From Imbricaverruca yamaguchii (lineage: Eukaryota; Arthropoda; Thecostraca; Neoverrucidae), in contig JAOTOL010001155.1 in NCBI GenBank assembly GCA_034440575.1, positions 147,501 to 211,500 on the forward strand: a stretch of 64,000 nt of DNA, read 5' to 3'. This document shows positions 34,261 through 46,336 of this stretch, piece by piece. A model generated the notes under the pieces. That model worked only from the letters and a program-made list of their open reading frames with translations, was not told the origin of the DNA and did not search any database. Position 1 is the stretch's first letter. Every line of letters begins with the position of its first letter. The position numbers were made by a program, and so were the translations under genes.

Positions 34261-35590
34261 TCTGCAGCCTGGTGGTGGCCGGTCAGCCAGCAGGTGTCGC
34301 AGCCTGGTGGTGGCCGGTCAGCCACACCAGCCGTGTGTGTGGCCGGTCAGCTACACCAGCCTGGTGGTGGTCCGGTCAGCCAGCAGAGATTGTCTGCAGC
34401 CTGGTGGTGGTCCGGTCAGCCAGCAGAGATTGTCTGCAGCCTGGTGGTGGCCGGTCAGCCAGCAGAGATTGTCTGCAGCCTGGTGGTGGTCCGGTCAGCC
34501 AGCAGAGATTGTCTGCAGCCTGGTGGTGGTCCGGTCAGCCAGCAGAGATTGTCTGCAGCCTGGTGGTGGTCCGGTCAGCCAGCAGAGATTGTCTGCAGCC
34601 TGGTGGTGGTCCGGTCAGCCAGCAGAGATTGTCTGCAGCCTGGTGGTGGTCCGGTCAGCCAGCAGAGATTGTCTGCAGCCTGGTGGTGGTCCGGTCAGCC
34701 AGCAGAGATTGTCTGCAGCCTGGTGGTGGTCCGGTCAGCCAGCAGAGATTGTCTGCAGCCTGGTGGTGGTCCGGTCAGCCAGCAGAGATTGTCTGCAGCC
34801 TGGTGGTGGTCCGGTCAGCCAGCAGAGATTGTCTGCAGCCTGGTGGTGGTCCGGTCAGCCAGCAGAGATTGTCTGCAGCCTGGTGGTGGTCCGGTCAGCC
34901 AGCAGAGATTGTCTGCAGCCTGGTGGTGGTCCGGTCAGCCAGCAGAGATTGTCTGCAGCCTGGTGGTGGTCCGGTCAGCCAGCAGAGATTGTCTGCAGCC
35001 TGGTGGTGGTCCGGTCAGCCAGCAGAGATTGTCTGCAGCCTGGTGGTGGTCCGGTCAGCCAGCAGAGATTGTCTGCAGCCTGGTGGTGGTCCGGTCAGCC
35101 AGCAGAGATTGTCTGCAGCCTGGTGGTGGTCCGGTCAGCCAGCAGAGATTGTCTGCAGCCTGGTGGTGGTCCGGTCAGCCAGCAGAGATTGTCTGCAGCC
35201 TGGTGGTGGTCCGGTCAGCCAGCAGAGATTGTCTGCAGCCTGGTGGTGGTCCGGTCAGCCAGCAGAGATTGTCTGCAGCCTGGTGGTGGTCCGGTCAGCC
35301 AGCAGAGATTGTCTGCAGCCTGGTGGTGGTCCGGTCAGCCAGCAGAGATTGTCTGCAGCCTGGTGGTGGTCCGGTCAGCCAGCAGAGATTGTCTGCAGCC
35401 TGGTGGTGGTCCGGTCAGCCAGCAGAGATTGTCTGCAGCCTGGTGGTGGTCCGGTCAGCCAGCACGAGATTGTCTGCAGCCTGGTGGTGGTCCGGTCAGC
35501 CAGCAGAGATTGTCTGCAGTCTGGTGGTGGTCCGGTCAGCCAGCAGAGATTGTCTGCAGCCTGGTGGTGGTCCGGTCAGCCAGCACGAGA
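34261..35590. repeat. Minisatellite, 40-bp unit, about 31 near-identical copies
   Basis: The unit is TGGTGGTGGTCCGGTCAGCC plus AGCAGAGATTGTCTGCAGCC. 34261-34360 holds hybrids of the 29- and 40-bp units. From 34481 to 35460 copies look identical by eye; variants (a TGGCCGG unit near 34450, CAGCACGAGA at about 35461 and 35580, GCAGTC near 35517) sit near the ends. Forty is not a multiple of 3 and the plus strand has no stop in any frame, so three overlapping frames of 621 to 777 codons arise. They are not considered genes. Confidence 0.98.
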
Positions 35591-35668
35591 TGTGGCACGA
35601 GGGATCAGGCAAATGGGGCAGGAGAGCTCCGGCCAATAGGGCAGGAGGGTACCGGCAAATAGGGCTGG

Positions 35669-36472
35669 ATGGCACCAGGAGATGTGGCAGGATGGCACCA
35701 GCAGATGTGGCAGGAGGGCACCAGCAGATGTATCAGGGTGTCACCAGGAGATGTGGCAGGATGGCACCAGCAGATGTATCAGGATGGCACCAGGAGATGT
35801 GGCGAGAGGGCACCAGCAGATGTGGCAGGATGGCACCAGCAGATGTTGCAGGAGGGCACCAGCAGATGTGGCAGGAGGGCACCAGCAGATGTATCAGGAT
35901 GGCACCAGCAGATGTGGCAGGAGGGCACCAGCAGATGTATCAGGGTGTCACCAGGAGATGTGGCAGGATGGCACCAGCAGATGTGGCAGGAGGGCACCAG
36001 CAGATGTATCAGGATGGCACCAGCAGATGTGGCAGGAGGGCACCAGCAGATGTGGCAGGAGGGCACCAGAGTATGTGGCAGGATGTCACCAGGAGATGTG
36101 GCAGGAGGGCACCAGGAGATGTGGCAGGATGGCACCAGGAGATGTGGCAGGATGGCATCAGGAGATGTGGCAGGAGGGCACCAGCAGATGTATCAGGATG
36201 GCACCAGCAGATGTGGCAGGAGGGCACCAGCAGATGTATCAGGATGGCACCAGCAGATGTGGCAGGAGGGCACCAGCAGATGTATCAGGGTGTCACCAGG
36301 AGATGTGGCAGGAGGGCACCAGCAGATGTGGCAGGAGGGCACCAGCAGATGTATCAGGATGGCACCAGCAGATGTGGCAGGAGGGCACCAGCAGATGTAT
36401 CAGGATGGCACCAGCAGATGTGGCAGGAGGGCACCAGCAGATGTGGCAGGAAAGCCCAGCAGATGTTGCAAG
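35669..36472. repeat. Minisatellite, 23-bp unit, about 35 copies
   Basis: The unit is GCACCAGCAGATGTGGCAGG plus AGG, mixed with ATGTATCAGGATG, AGGAGATGTGG and GTGTCACC variants in no fixed order, though short blocks of two to five units recur. 35586-35668 holds a degenerate forerunner (GGCAAATGGGGCAGGAGAG, GGCAAATAGGGCTGGATG). Confidence 0.97.
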
Positions 36473-38457
36473 AGGACCCTGATCAGCACAAGAACAGCGG
36501 GATATGTGGCAGCATAACAAGCCAACCTGTTGCCAAATGCACACTGGTCTGGCTGGAATTAGGGTAGAAGCCATGATATTTAACAATTTTGAAAGGCATA
36601 TGTATCATATGTAATATATGTATATATATACATATATATATGCGAATGCCTATATTCCTCGCAAACCTTCCACAGCTTGGTTGAGCGACATACCTGTGTA
36701 TGTGGCTGGGGCATGCACCAGGGAGAAACTAGCCCATTACTCGTCAGATTTCAAACTAACAATGTCATTTAGTGCTTGGCCAATACGGTCGATAGCAATC
36801 GGGCAAATAGGAATATAGCCCGTCATTTCTAGATTGCATTGAGCAGTTGTCATTTTTTTCATATAAGTTAGTGCTTGTGTCGCAAATAAATCCCCAATCA
36901 GTCCTCATAGGAGCATGTGGAGCGCCAGGGGCATCGATTTGTGTCCTTTTGTGGGGGTCATGGCCCCAGCAATGTTGATCTTGACCCTCCAATCTTGATT
37001 TGCCCACCCCAATAAGCCATGCTGTTTTTATGTTTATAAGAATGCTAAAAGAAAAAAAGAAGAAAAAAAGAAGAAGAAAACATCATGCTGTATAGAAAAT
37101 TTAGTTGATGTTAACCAGAGTATTTTGTACTGCAAAGAAACAGATTAGGTTTAGATAGTGGACTGGCTCTCCACTCTTTGCTGCAAAATTGAAAAAAAGA
37201 GAAAAAAACAACAACAAAATAACTGGATTTCCCTCCACTGTGGAAGTACAACTTGGATCATAAAATGCTGAGATTAGTAGATGCTGATGGATTACAAATC
37301 AGATTGTCTTAACAAAATCATCAGGCTCATCAGGCTGCATCTGCATACGAAACAGGGGTCGACATTAGGGGGAAAAATTTGCCATGCCACTAAACAACAA
37401 TTCCATTGTCATACTGATGTTTGTACACAGCACCAATCACACTTGTGCTCAACTCAAGTTGAATCGAGAATCAACTGATGGATTACTTTTTTTTGGATGA
37501 ATCACGAGTTGAATCAATTCTTTTCCCCAAAATAGATCTTGAGTTGAGCTGAATCATATATTTCTATAAAAATTAGTTGAACCATGAGTCAACCATTCAA
37601 ATCACAATGAGTCACTTGAGTCGTGTGACTCAAATGCAACGTATGAAAAAAAGTATATAAAGCATGTATCTTTGTGAATAGTAGGTATGCCATGATACAA
37701 AGTAGGGAGCAAAACACAGCACAATTATTCATGCGTAACATTACGATTGTCAAATTGTCCGCTGCCAGCGAGCAAAGCATCAGGGGCACTGAAGTTATTC
37801 AGCAAAATCCAATGACAATAACCACACATAAGTACCTATTAATGTTAAGCTTGGTATTCATAATAAATATCATGTAAACGCCTCAATTAAATACAGCGGA
37901 ACCATAAGAGCACAACGGGAGGCCGAAAATACACCGGGCCCTTCAAAGTTTACCGAGTTTCGCAAAAGGCGGCAGGGCCGGGACCCCAGTCATATGCCTT
38001 AGCATATGGCTGGAGACCCCAAAAAGCTAATTGGTCGGAAAAATATACCTACGGGGGTGGGGACCTTACAAATTCCGCCGATTTGAAAATTGTTTTGATT
38101 TCTGCCATTATTCCCACTCCCCAAAATTTTGCACATATTTTTTTTACCACTGTAGCAAAGAAACCATTCCAGCTGACATATCCATTTTCAAACCATCGGA
38201 TGGCTCTTCTAGAAATCTTCTGGGATGACCTTTTCGGCCTCCTTGGCCGTGATTAGAGAGGCATGCACCTAGTGTGTCTTATTTTTTATCTTGGTTGCGC
38301 CATTGGGTACGGACAGAGTCTTCAGACTGTTGTTAAAAAGCAACTAGTAGAACGATTGCGCTGATTAATGCCTGTAGTCCAGTATGCAATTTAGTCTGCT
38401 TGGTGTCGTGTGTGGTGACTGACTAGACTCGGTGATCACGATTACTACACCAATCAG
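36473..38457. other. No gene; AT-rich DNA with a loose GTTGAATC repeat
   Basis: Short TA runs lie at 36605-36645 and A-rich runs at 37045-37080 and 37190-37215. 37455-37630 contains several CAAGTTGAATCGAGAATCAA- and GAGTTGAATC-type motifs in both orientations. 37990-38010 holds an ATATGCCTTAGCATAT inverted repeat. No coding motif was recognised. Confidence 0.55.
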
Positions 38458-38908
38458 GTTTAAAATAATGGTTTTTCGTTAGGTGTGAGATGTCGAAACG
38501 AGCACGGTAGGATGACGAAATTTGCCATGGGATTAGTGTCATTTAAAATATTTTTGATGTCTCAGACTCAAAGTTGAACTAATGGTTTAGTTACTTATGA
38601 CTATACATTTATCATTTGTTTTGATATGCATAATTTAAGAGCTATATGCTGGATAGAGAGAATAATAACTATGTTATACACTGGTATTGTATGCCAGATC
38701 ACATTATAGGTAATCATTTTAATTAAAATTGCACTGCGAAATGTTCGTATCTCACCATTCCTTACCGAGAACATGCACATGCTACATAAAACGAGATACT
38801 GTTAGAAAAGAGACGCGAAGAATTCATAAGCATGCACCAAGGAGCGAGATGTCGATACTTCTTGGAGAAGGATGTCGATTGAATATTCAGAAAGTGATAT
38901 TCCCAATT
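38458..38908 (+). mobile_element. Dispersed repeat family 1, copy 2
   Basis: Matches 2093-2562 end to end with scattered substitutions and small gaps (shared TTTTTCGTTAGGTGTGAGAT, ACGAGATACTGTTAGAAA, GGATGTCGATTGAAT). See the first copy for interpretation. Confidence 0.85.
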
Positions 38909-39175
38909 AATCAGAGGACATTGTTTGCGATGTCTCTGTTTTTGTGACAGCTGTATCCATTCCCCGATCTTGAACTCGCCCCATCACAAATTTGTTCCCC
39001 CCTCCATAATGTTCAGCACCAAGGAAATACTTTCACCCATCGTCACCACCGTTCCGGTCTGCTGTGCTCCGATACTCCATCAAGCCCGGTGTGTTTTAGC
39101 CGGCATCTGATCGCTGAAGTATTTTTATTTAAGCCGGTGGGTGCTTGTTGGTGTGTGGAGTGAGGGGAGGAGGGC

Positions 39176-39401
<226 letters not shown>

Positions 39402-41179
39402 GCTCTGAGCCCACTATATGACACTGCAGTCGCATGCTATTACTCGGAGCTGTTGTGCTGACATGCACTGTGCACTGCTCTTTTAATTATGTGACTTGAT
39501 CAGTTATGGGACGATTTTCCCCATTGATGAGGATGCTGAATAAACATGAACATGCACATTGTGGAATAAGAACTCAGAATTTCTGAGATCTGAGAATATA
39601 GTGTGCGAAATCCGATGCGTTTTTTGGGGTGCATTGGCAATTCGTCCCCCCCCCCCCACCAATCCTTTTTTTCTAAAAAATCGACACCCCTGTGGAGCGC
39701 CATAACATGCGGGCAGGGATAGAAGGCGTGACACCAAAATAACAACAAACACCCTGAAGCATCTTTCAGTCAAAGTGGGCTGATTGCTTGTTGACGCCAC
39801 CGGACGGCCTGAGGCGCAGCCTTCTGCCCACCGGAACTTTCCGACATGTTTTTCTCACGAGGGTTCGCCTTAGCTTACACCGCAAAGTCCGACATCCAGA
39901 AAACGCTAACATACACTGTACACGGTGATTAAGTACGTTCACTTACGACGGATACGACGGATGCCGCGGGGTGCGGTGTGCCTGATGAAGGTCATCCGAG
40001 GCTGTCAGCTGCCTGTGTCACACTGAGGGATGGGTGGGGACGGGAAAGTCTCACCAGTGAAGCGCAAATGGAACGTCATCCATACCTGCCACCTCGTGCG
40101 ACCCCTGGAACCAGGTCGCTGTGCGACAATAAATCGATGCCGTTAGTTAGTGATTTGACCTTCGAGACACATGACCTATCATGGTCATGCAGCGGCAAAA
40201 TCGATGCGAGTTCCCGCGTTGATCCGCAGCTGCAGGTCGTGTCAAAACTTATTCGAACCATGTCAATGTAGATAGCAAACGAAACACCACAAATACAGCA
40301 ACACAATGCCGTCGATCGCAGGGTCCTGTAGCCATAGCTGACCTCTGCTCGATCTCTTTGTCCTCTGTTAGATTTCGATGAAGAAAATATGACAAAGGGA
40401 AGAGTAGTGCCCAGTTGCACAGAGCTGGTTGCTACCATATAAAAAGCAACGTGAATAAGCAGCAATCAATCGCTAATATACGGGTTGTTGTGATTTTCGA
40501 TGTTTTTGCTATTGTATATACATGGTAGCACTGCGAAATTTGGCACTAAAGTGTAAGCGCGCTCGACACCGAAAAGCATACCCATTCATTTTCCTAATTC
40601 GGGTAGCAAGGGAGTCCCCACCAATTTGTTCCCGAAAGAACGAAAGGCTAAAGGAAAGATTCCGAGATGAGATAGAATAAATTGCTTGGAGAAACTGGAA
40701 CATGTCTTAATGGCCTGCCTTTTTCCAGATTATTAAATAGCTGACTGGCTGTCTTCGTGATGAGTTAGAAGAAGAATATTAAATTAATGGCTTCGGTGTC
40801 CGTTTTAAGAAATGAAAATGAACTATTTCTTAGTAGCCTGCACATTCTATCCTTGGCTCAAAGTTGCCTACTGGAGGAGATGTGCTGGATTTATTTTTCC
40901 AATTTCGATGGTACATTTTCAGACAGACATCAATAATACCAGATCATCGTGGGCAACGTCTTGTCGTTCTGGGCAATGTCAAGGATCTAGACAACGCTGC
41001 CGCGAAGCTGTCTCAGGAAGCCGGATAATCTCTGGCAGGAATGGTATGAGTTGAAGAAAAGAAGAGGCAGAGAAGCAGACGTCGGTGGCTGATGGAGGCT
41101 ATTCGTTGACAAGATTAATAGATCATGGGATATTTGAGGGGAAGATGCAGTTCATGGGTCCAAATCCAATCGGCTGTCG
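39402..41179. other. No gene recognised
   Basis: A C-run lies at 39646-39656. The rest is ordinary DNA with unrecognised open frames of 129 codons or fewer. Confidence 0.55.
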
Positions 41180-41345
41180 GGAAGGGCTAACAGGAAGACA
41201 AGGCTGACAGAAAAAAGGGTGACAGGAATGCAAGGCTGACAGCAAGACGAGGCTGACAGGAAGACGAGGCTGACAACAAGACAAGGCTGACAGTAAGACA
41301 AGGCTGACAGGAAGACAAGGCTGACAGGAAGGCAAGGCTAGCAGG
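41180..41345. repeat. Minisatellite, 17-bp unit, about 10 copies
   Basis: The unit is GAAGACAAGGCTGACAG with point variants (GACGAGG, AATGCAAGG, CAACAAG). Confidence 0.95.
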
Positions 41346-42265
41346 TAAAAATGTATCCAGTTTCACATGGATAGAACTGGAACGATGAGTGGCAATAATA
41401 GCATTAATTACAAGCAAGACTACGCTAGGACAAATCAAGGCACAAATCAACATCCAGAGAAAATGCAATTGAAATACTCACTCCACAGCAATGCTATGAC
41501 TTCCCGATGCTAGATGAAGATCAAGAAGCTGATCCTAATATTGAAGGAGATGCTGAAGCAATGGATTTCCCGCAACCGTATGTTTCATCCAGCAGATAAC
41601 AAAGACAAGACCAACGACGAGTTGATGCCAACCCGTTTAACCTTCCTTGCGACATCCTGAGAAACTCTGCCGTCATCGAGGATGTTGACCGCTTCCGAAT
41701 GTCCACCAACCAAGCAATCCAGTGTTGTAGCAGTGGTTACTAAGTTGCATGCAACCATAAGTAGCATCTTGACCGCGTTGGTTGGTCTCGCTACTGTGTG
41801 TGTGAAGAATGTAGTTATAACATATGAGACGCTGTCTTCGTAAAATGTAATGCGAAGTGCATTTATTTATGTTGGCTTGACTTCAGATGTCAATCAAAGG
41901 TGTTCATTGCCACTTACCCTTATGTATTACGCATATTGTTACCTTGCATATTGCCTTCTGGAACTATATTCTGATGTTCATACTCCACAGGGGCGGGTCG
42001 CCGGCGGCGTCGCCTGTGACCCGCCGCTGGTCCCGCGCCACTGAGGATACGGCAGGACGCGAAACCATTCTCTGAACGTTAATGGACCCGAATGCTAATG
42101 TTACGGGCGTATTTTCACACTAAGCGATAGGTGATGTGTTCGGCATGACTTCCACCGCCGTTGGAGTTGAGGCTGGAGAGCCACCTCGATATTGTTTCAG
42201 CACATTGCGCTCAGGGCGTCGGATGGAAGGAATGCATTACAACCGTGAATTTCCCCTGTACAATC
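41346..42265. other. No clear gene; possible decayed coding fragment
   Basis: Around 41510-41760 one plus frame reads NIEGDAEAMDFPQPYVSS, a stop, and then NPFNLPCDILRNSAVIEDVD and RFRMSTNQAIQC. It has a coding look and may be a remnant of a mobile-element protein, but I cannot assign it. 41990-42050 is GC-rich. Nothing else was recognised. Confidence 0.35.
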
Positions 42266-42426
42266 TGGGACGAGTGGTCTAGTGGTAAGTTGCTCGTCTC
42301 ACAATCGAAAGGTTGTGAGTTCGAGTCTCACTTGTCGCTACTCTTCGCCTGCGACCAATCGGCGTGAGAGATTGGCGACGCTACCTGACTCAACGGTCGA
42401 TGTGTCGTAAAGCCAATAACCAACAG
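42266..42426 (+). mobile_element. tRNA-derived SINE, family B (Val-like head)
   Basis: The head reads GAGTGGTCTAGTGGTAAGTT (box A), TCTCACAATCGAAAGG (anticodon arm, CAC loop) and TTGTGAGTTCGAGTCTCAC (box B). The body holds CGACCAATCGGCGTGAGAGA and TTGGCGACGC, then ACTCAACGGTCGATGTGTCG; the tail is AAAGCCAATAACCAAC. Other copies are at 18090, 58454 and 59751. The head folds much like tRNA-Val, but the body and tail make it a SINE. Confidence 0.92.
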
Positions 42427-43129
42427 TGCCGACATTGCCTGGTGCTGATCAAGGTTGGAACTTACTTTTTTGTCGTGTCGCACCTTGGCGGACCTGTCGG
42501 ACCTTTCGACAGCAAATGTAGGCGCTTGGTGCGTATCGAGCCGTGCCAAAACCTCAATTCCTGAAGGCTTCGTGTCAAATTGTTAAAAATTGCAGGATTG
42601 GGCATCGGTGGAATTAATCGGATATGGCATGGGAAGACAGCTGATTTAATGCCGGTTTATTCTAGGTCATTGGAAACTAATTCCATAATGTAGAACATCT
42701 GACATGCTATAAATTAAATGAATTGCGATAATGTGACTCAAATCCTGGAATTCAGTGCAAAATGACAGCGTTAACTCTTCGTGGAAACCATTGATGATAC
42801 TACCAAAATGTAGCCCGTTGGATTTTGTGGAGTTAGGAATATCAGACATCGTCAGCACATTAAATAGAACTTGCATGACGCACTCTATTTCAGGAAGTTG
42901 TGTGACTACTTGCTCCCATTTCATTTGGAGGGCAAAGCGGTAGTGAAATAATTTCATAATGGAAGTAACTACCCATCTTAGGATAACATGCTTTAATAAT
43001 GATCAAATTTGGTCGTTGGGAATTACTTGCACCTCCTGTAGAAACTAAAGTATGCCATTAATCATACCAAGCCCACACTGATCGAGTTCCTTCACAAACC
43101 TACCACCAGGGCGGCGCCACCGGTATTAT
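42427..43129. other. No gene recognised
   Basis: AT-rich DNA with unrecognised open frames of 96 codons or fewer. Confidence 0.55.
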
Positions 43130-44045
43130 GTCCGCTCATGACGCCTAGCGTAATGTTTGCTGATGACGTCAAAATTTGTAGGAGGGTAGCCTCTATGGAT
43201 GACCCCACCCGGCTGCAGAAAGATATTGCTTCTCTCTGCAGGCGGTCCGCGGACAGGATGCCATCCCTGAATCATCTGGACTGCAAGTCGTTCACCATGT
43301 CTCCTTGTACTGCTGTGCGTACCAGCTCACGTTGCAGTGGGATACTGTGACGCGAGTCCCGGGTGTGTACCTGGACAGTACCAGGGACAGTGTACCAGAC
43401 AGACAGACAGACACTCGCACGTCATGTGCAGAGAGCTGCGTCGAGAACGAACCGATCGCTAGGGTTGTGTGTTAGATCCATGGAGCCAGGAGTCTCTGGT
43501 GTGGGTTTCGAAAGGTGCTCTGTTGACTGCAAATAGCGCGACCATTTGATCTCGCCCTAGAGGATGTCATCTGAGCAGACTTAGCCACGACACATCTCAC
43601 CGGATGTAGGATGTGATGACTCGGATAGACGGGGTAGAGCAGAAGTGTGTGATGTGGCTAGCTGAACACCATAGCGTCGCACCTAGGCCGAGACCTCTGA
43701 AGGATCAGGACCTTCTCCGATTTGACAGCATGATGTCTGTGTCAATTCGTGCATGCCGGCATCATGCTCTTGCGAAACGTTCTATTCGGTAGGACCCATC
43801 CGTCCGTTTTATTGCACAAATTTGGGGTATGCGTGCCAATCAGGACAAGCAGACATCCTGTTATATTTCGTGTTCCATATGCCCGCGTGGAAACTATGAG
43901 ACGTGGCTTGTTCAACATATCAGGAAGAGAGACAGACATATTTTCAACGAAGACACCAAGTGAGGACATTTTGGCTAGCTCGTTGAGTACATTCAAGACG
44001 CGGGTGGTTAGATATGGGGGTGCCGTGACACACACTCGCATCTGA
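43130..44045 (+). pseudogene. Decayed LINE: RT FADD block to C-terminus
   Basis: At 43138-43290 the translation MTPSVMFADDVKICRRVAS, DDPTRLQKDIASLCRRSAD and LNHLDCKSF matches the catalytic FADD motif C of a LINE RT and the following thumb-side helix (LN.xKC). The region to 43740 is broken by stops. At 43749-44040 HAGIMLLRNVLFGRTHP and FRVPYARVETMRRGLFN fit the C-terminal region after the RT in Jockey/CR1-type elements, with lower certainty. No endonuclease part is present. This copy is 5'-truncated and dead. Confidence 0.7.
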
Positions 44046-44498
44046 ATCGGTGAAACCATCGAAATCGATGTAGTATTACAAACCTTTCACAGGTTTAAAT
44101 CCATTGTTCTATTTAAGCTTCTTAGCCCACGACTTATCCTGTAAAGGCGGAAAATGACGATAGAGATTAACAATAAACAATAAACAATTAGCAATACTGT
44201 TGAACAGCCGTGCAGAGTTCATTGCTGACATTATTCGAGTCATGCGGATAATTGCGCATGCTAACGGTATTTTTAGTCGAGGCCGATTTCTGACAGGGAG
44301 CGGTTTGCATCGATTTTTGCGGTAGACATACTCGGTGCGAAGGTTGGAACTGTCCGGCTGCGGTTCGGTGTCCACGGTTGGGACCTGACCCGATCGTCTT
44401 GGGTCGCCGGTTGGCGTATTTCGTCTGCCGTTCGCGCTGTGCCTTCCGGTGCGGCACGAAACTATACAGCTCCTTCAACTAACTCGTCGTGCGCGTGA
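44046..44498. other. No gene recognised
   Basis: Ordinary DNA becoming GC-richer toward the 57-bp array. Confidence 0.5.
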
Positions 44499-45178
44499 TC
44501 GACACACGTGCTCAGAAGGGATAAACACTCATCGGATCTCTTGTCGTACGCCCGATTGATCCACGTGCTCAGAAGGGATACACACTCATCGGATCTCTTG
44601 TCGTACGCCCGATTGATCCACGTGCTCAGAAGGGATACACACTCATCGGATCTCTTGTCGTACGCCCGATTGATCCACGTGCTCAGAAGGGATACACACT
44701 CATCGGATCTCTTGTCGTACGCCCGATTGATCCACGTGCTCAGAAGGGATACACACTCATCGGATCTCTTGTCGTACGCCCGATTGATCCACGTGCTCAG
44801 AAGGGATACACACTCATCGGATCTCTTGTCGTACGCCCGATTGATCCACGTGCTCAGAAGGGATACACACTCATCGGATCTCTTGTCGTACGCCCGATTG
44901 ATCCACGTGCTCAGAAGGGATACACACTCATCGGATCTCTTGTCGTACGCCCGATTGATCCACGTGCTCAGAAGGGATACACACTCATCGGATCTCTTGT
45001 CGTACGCCCGATTGATCCACGTGCTCAGAAGGGATACACACTCATCGGATCTTTTGTCGTGCGCCCGATTGATCCACGTGCTCAGAAGGGATACACACTC
45101 ATCGGATCTCTTGTCGTGCGCCCGATTGATCCACGTGCTCAGAAGGGATACACACTCATCGGATCTCTTGCAGTGCGA
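44499..45178 (+). repeat. Minisatellite, 57-bp unit, about 12 copies, in frame with a LINE
   Basis: The unit contains CACGTGCTCAGAAGGGATAC, ACACTCATCGGATCTCTTGT and CGTACGCCCGATTGATC. Copies are almost identical; the first has ATAAAC and the last ones have GTGCGCC. Fifty-seven is 19 codons, so one frame reads RPIDPRAQKGYTLIGSLV repeatedly. In that frame the final copy continues as GSLAVRGDLLSAVARLW into the R2-like fragment to the right. The longest open frame (44508-45287) is in another frame and is an artefact. Confidence 0.97.
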
Positions 45179-45540
45179 GGTGACCTACTGTCAGCCGTCG
45201 CAAGGCTCTGGCGGGGCCGCGCACCACATGATCGCTCTGATCGCTCCAACCACTGCGACGCGGACTGCAGACAGCCAGAAGCATTAGGCATAATGCTCCA
45301 ATCGTGTCATAGGACACCTCGAGCACGCACATCCAGACACAACAGCATTGTCCGATATGCTGTTGGACGACTAAGAAACGTGGGCTACAATGTTGTAGAG
45401 GAACATTGGAATATGTTGTAGAAGTGGCATCCCGACACCCGCAGGCATTAGGAAGCCAGACCAACGATCACAAGGGAAACTACATAGCAATCATTGATGT
45501 CCAAATAATAGCGGACAACGCAAATCTGAATGAAGCCCGC
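45150..45540 (+). pseudogene. Decayed R2-like LINE, zinc-knuckle and endonuclease region
   Basis: The translation runs LIGSLAVRGDLLSAVARLW, RGR, then CDADCRQPEALGIMLQSCHR, TPRARTSRHNSIVRYAVGRL and VGYNVVEEH. This matches the region after the RT in R2-type elements: L.VR.NLL..VARL.RGR, a C..C....ETLGHIL..C knuckle (His replaced here by M) and RxxRHN. In a shifted frame GNYIAIIDVQIIADNANLNE follows, which fits the restriction-like endonuclease core where VxDVQ holds a catalytic Asp. R2-like elements usually insert in ribosomal DNA, but no rDNA is visible here. Only this end survives, and a stop at about 45419 plus the shift make it inactive. Confidence 0.75.
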
Positions 45541-46111
45541 AAAAGGAAAGCGGCACAAGAAACGTCGAAAAACACCTAATCGCCCGAGCTAATCTGAAAC
45601 TCAGAAACGCGACCTTCACCACATCATCAATCACACTAAACTGGAGAGGTGCGCAGTCTGCTGACTCAGCCACAAAACTGAGAACTGTGGGATTCACTGC
45701 AAAGACTTCAAATATTTGCGGTGCGAACACTAAGTGCATATTCGTATGCCCTTAATGCATACGAACACTCAATTAACATATTGGACATGGCAAGTATTCA
45801 AATTTGCTACGATTCGAGGGAGACCACACTAATCGGGTCGGTATATGGCGCAGCAAGGCCTAGGCAGGCGTCTCGAAGTGTGGAGTCCGCGTTAATCCCC
45901 GCGGGATAAAAATGGGGACAAGCACACAGCACCATCGGCGGGGTTTCTGTGATGTTGCCGTGTTCTGGATGTAAGAATGTCCATTTGTACAAAAATAAAG
46001 GAAAAACACCCATTAGCCGCAAAAAGGTTCCATCTCGCCTTCGGCGGGATGGAACCCTTAAAAAGATATCTGAAGCTGAGGAAGCTGGAGACGGGCAGCT
46101 GCTGATGGTTG
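45541..46111. other. No gene recognised
   Basis: No motif was recognised. 46035-46060 contains a short inverted repeat, TTCCATCTCGCC / GGCGGGATGGAA. Confidence 0.5.
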
Positions 46112-46336
46112 CTGGGTGGTGGAGGCGGAGGAACTCCTCGAGCCCGGTGGGCCGACCTCCTGTAATGGGTGGTGGAGGTGGAGGAGTTCCTCGAACTCTG
46201 TGGGCCGACCTCCCGTGATGGGTGGTGGAGGTGGAGGAGTTCCTCGAACTCTGTGGGCCGACCTCCCGTGATGGGTGGTGGAGGAGGAGTTCCTCGAACT
46301 CTGTGGGCCGACCTCCCGTGATGGGTGGTGGAGGTC
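46112..46336. repeat. Minisatellite, 53-bp unit, about 4 copies
   Basis: The unit contains GGTGGTGGAGGTGGAGGAGT, TCCTCGAACTCTGTGGGCCG and ACCTCCCGTGATG. The third copy lacks a GGTGGA. Confidence 0.95.

Noticed and set aside
33719..36567. Overlapping open frames of 621, 647 and 777 codons as a giant repetitive protein
   Set aside because: All three plus frames are open at once because the 40-bp unit has no stop in any frame; the composition is set by the DNA repeat and there is no signal peptide or non-repeat domain.
42266..42340. Functional tRNA-Val gene
   Set aside because: The tRNA-like head continues into a body and tail shared with three other loci, and target-site duplications flank related copies; it is a SINE.
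44508..45287. 259-codon repeat protein (LRRDTHSSDLLSYARLIHV)
   Set aside because: It is in a different frame from the R2-like sequence that the array adjoins, so it is a by-product.
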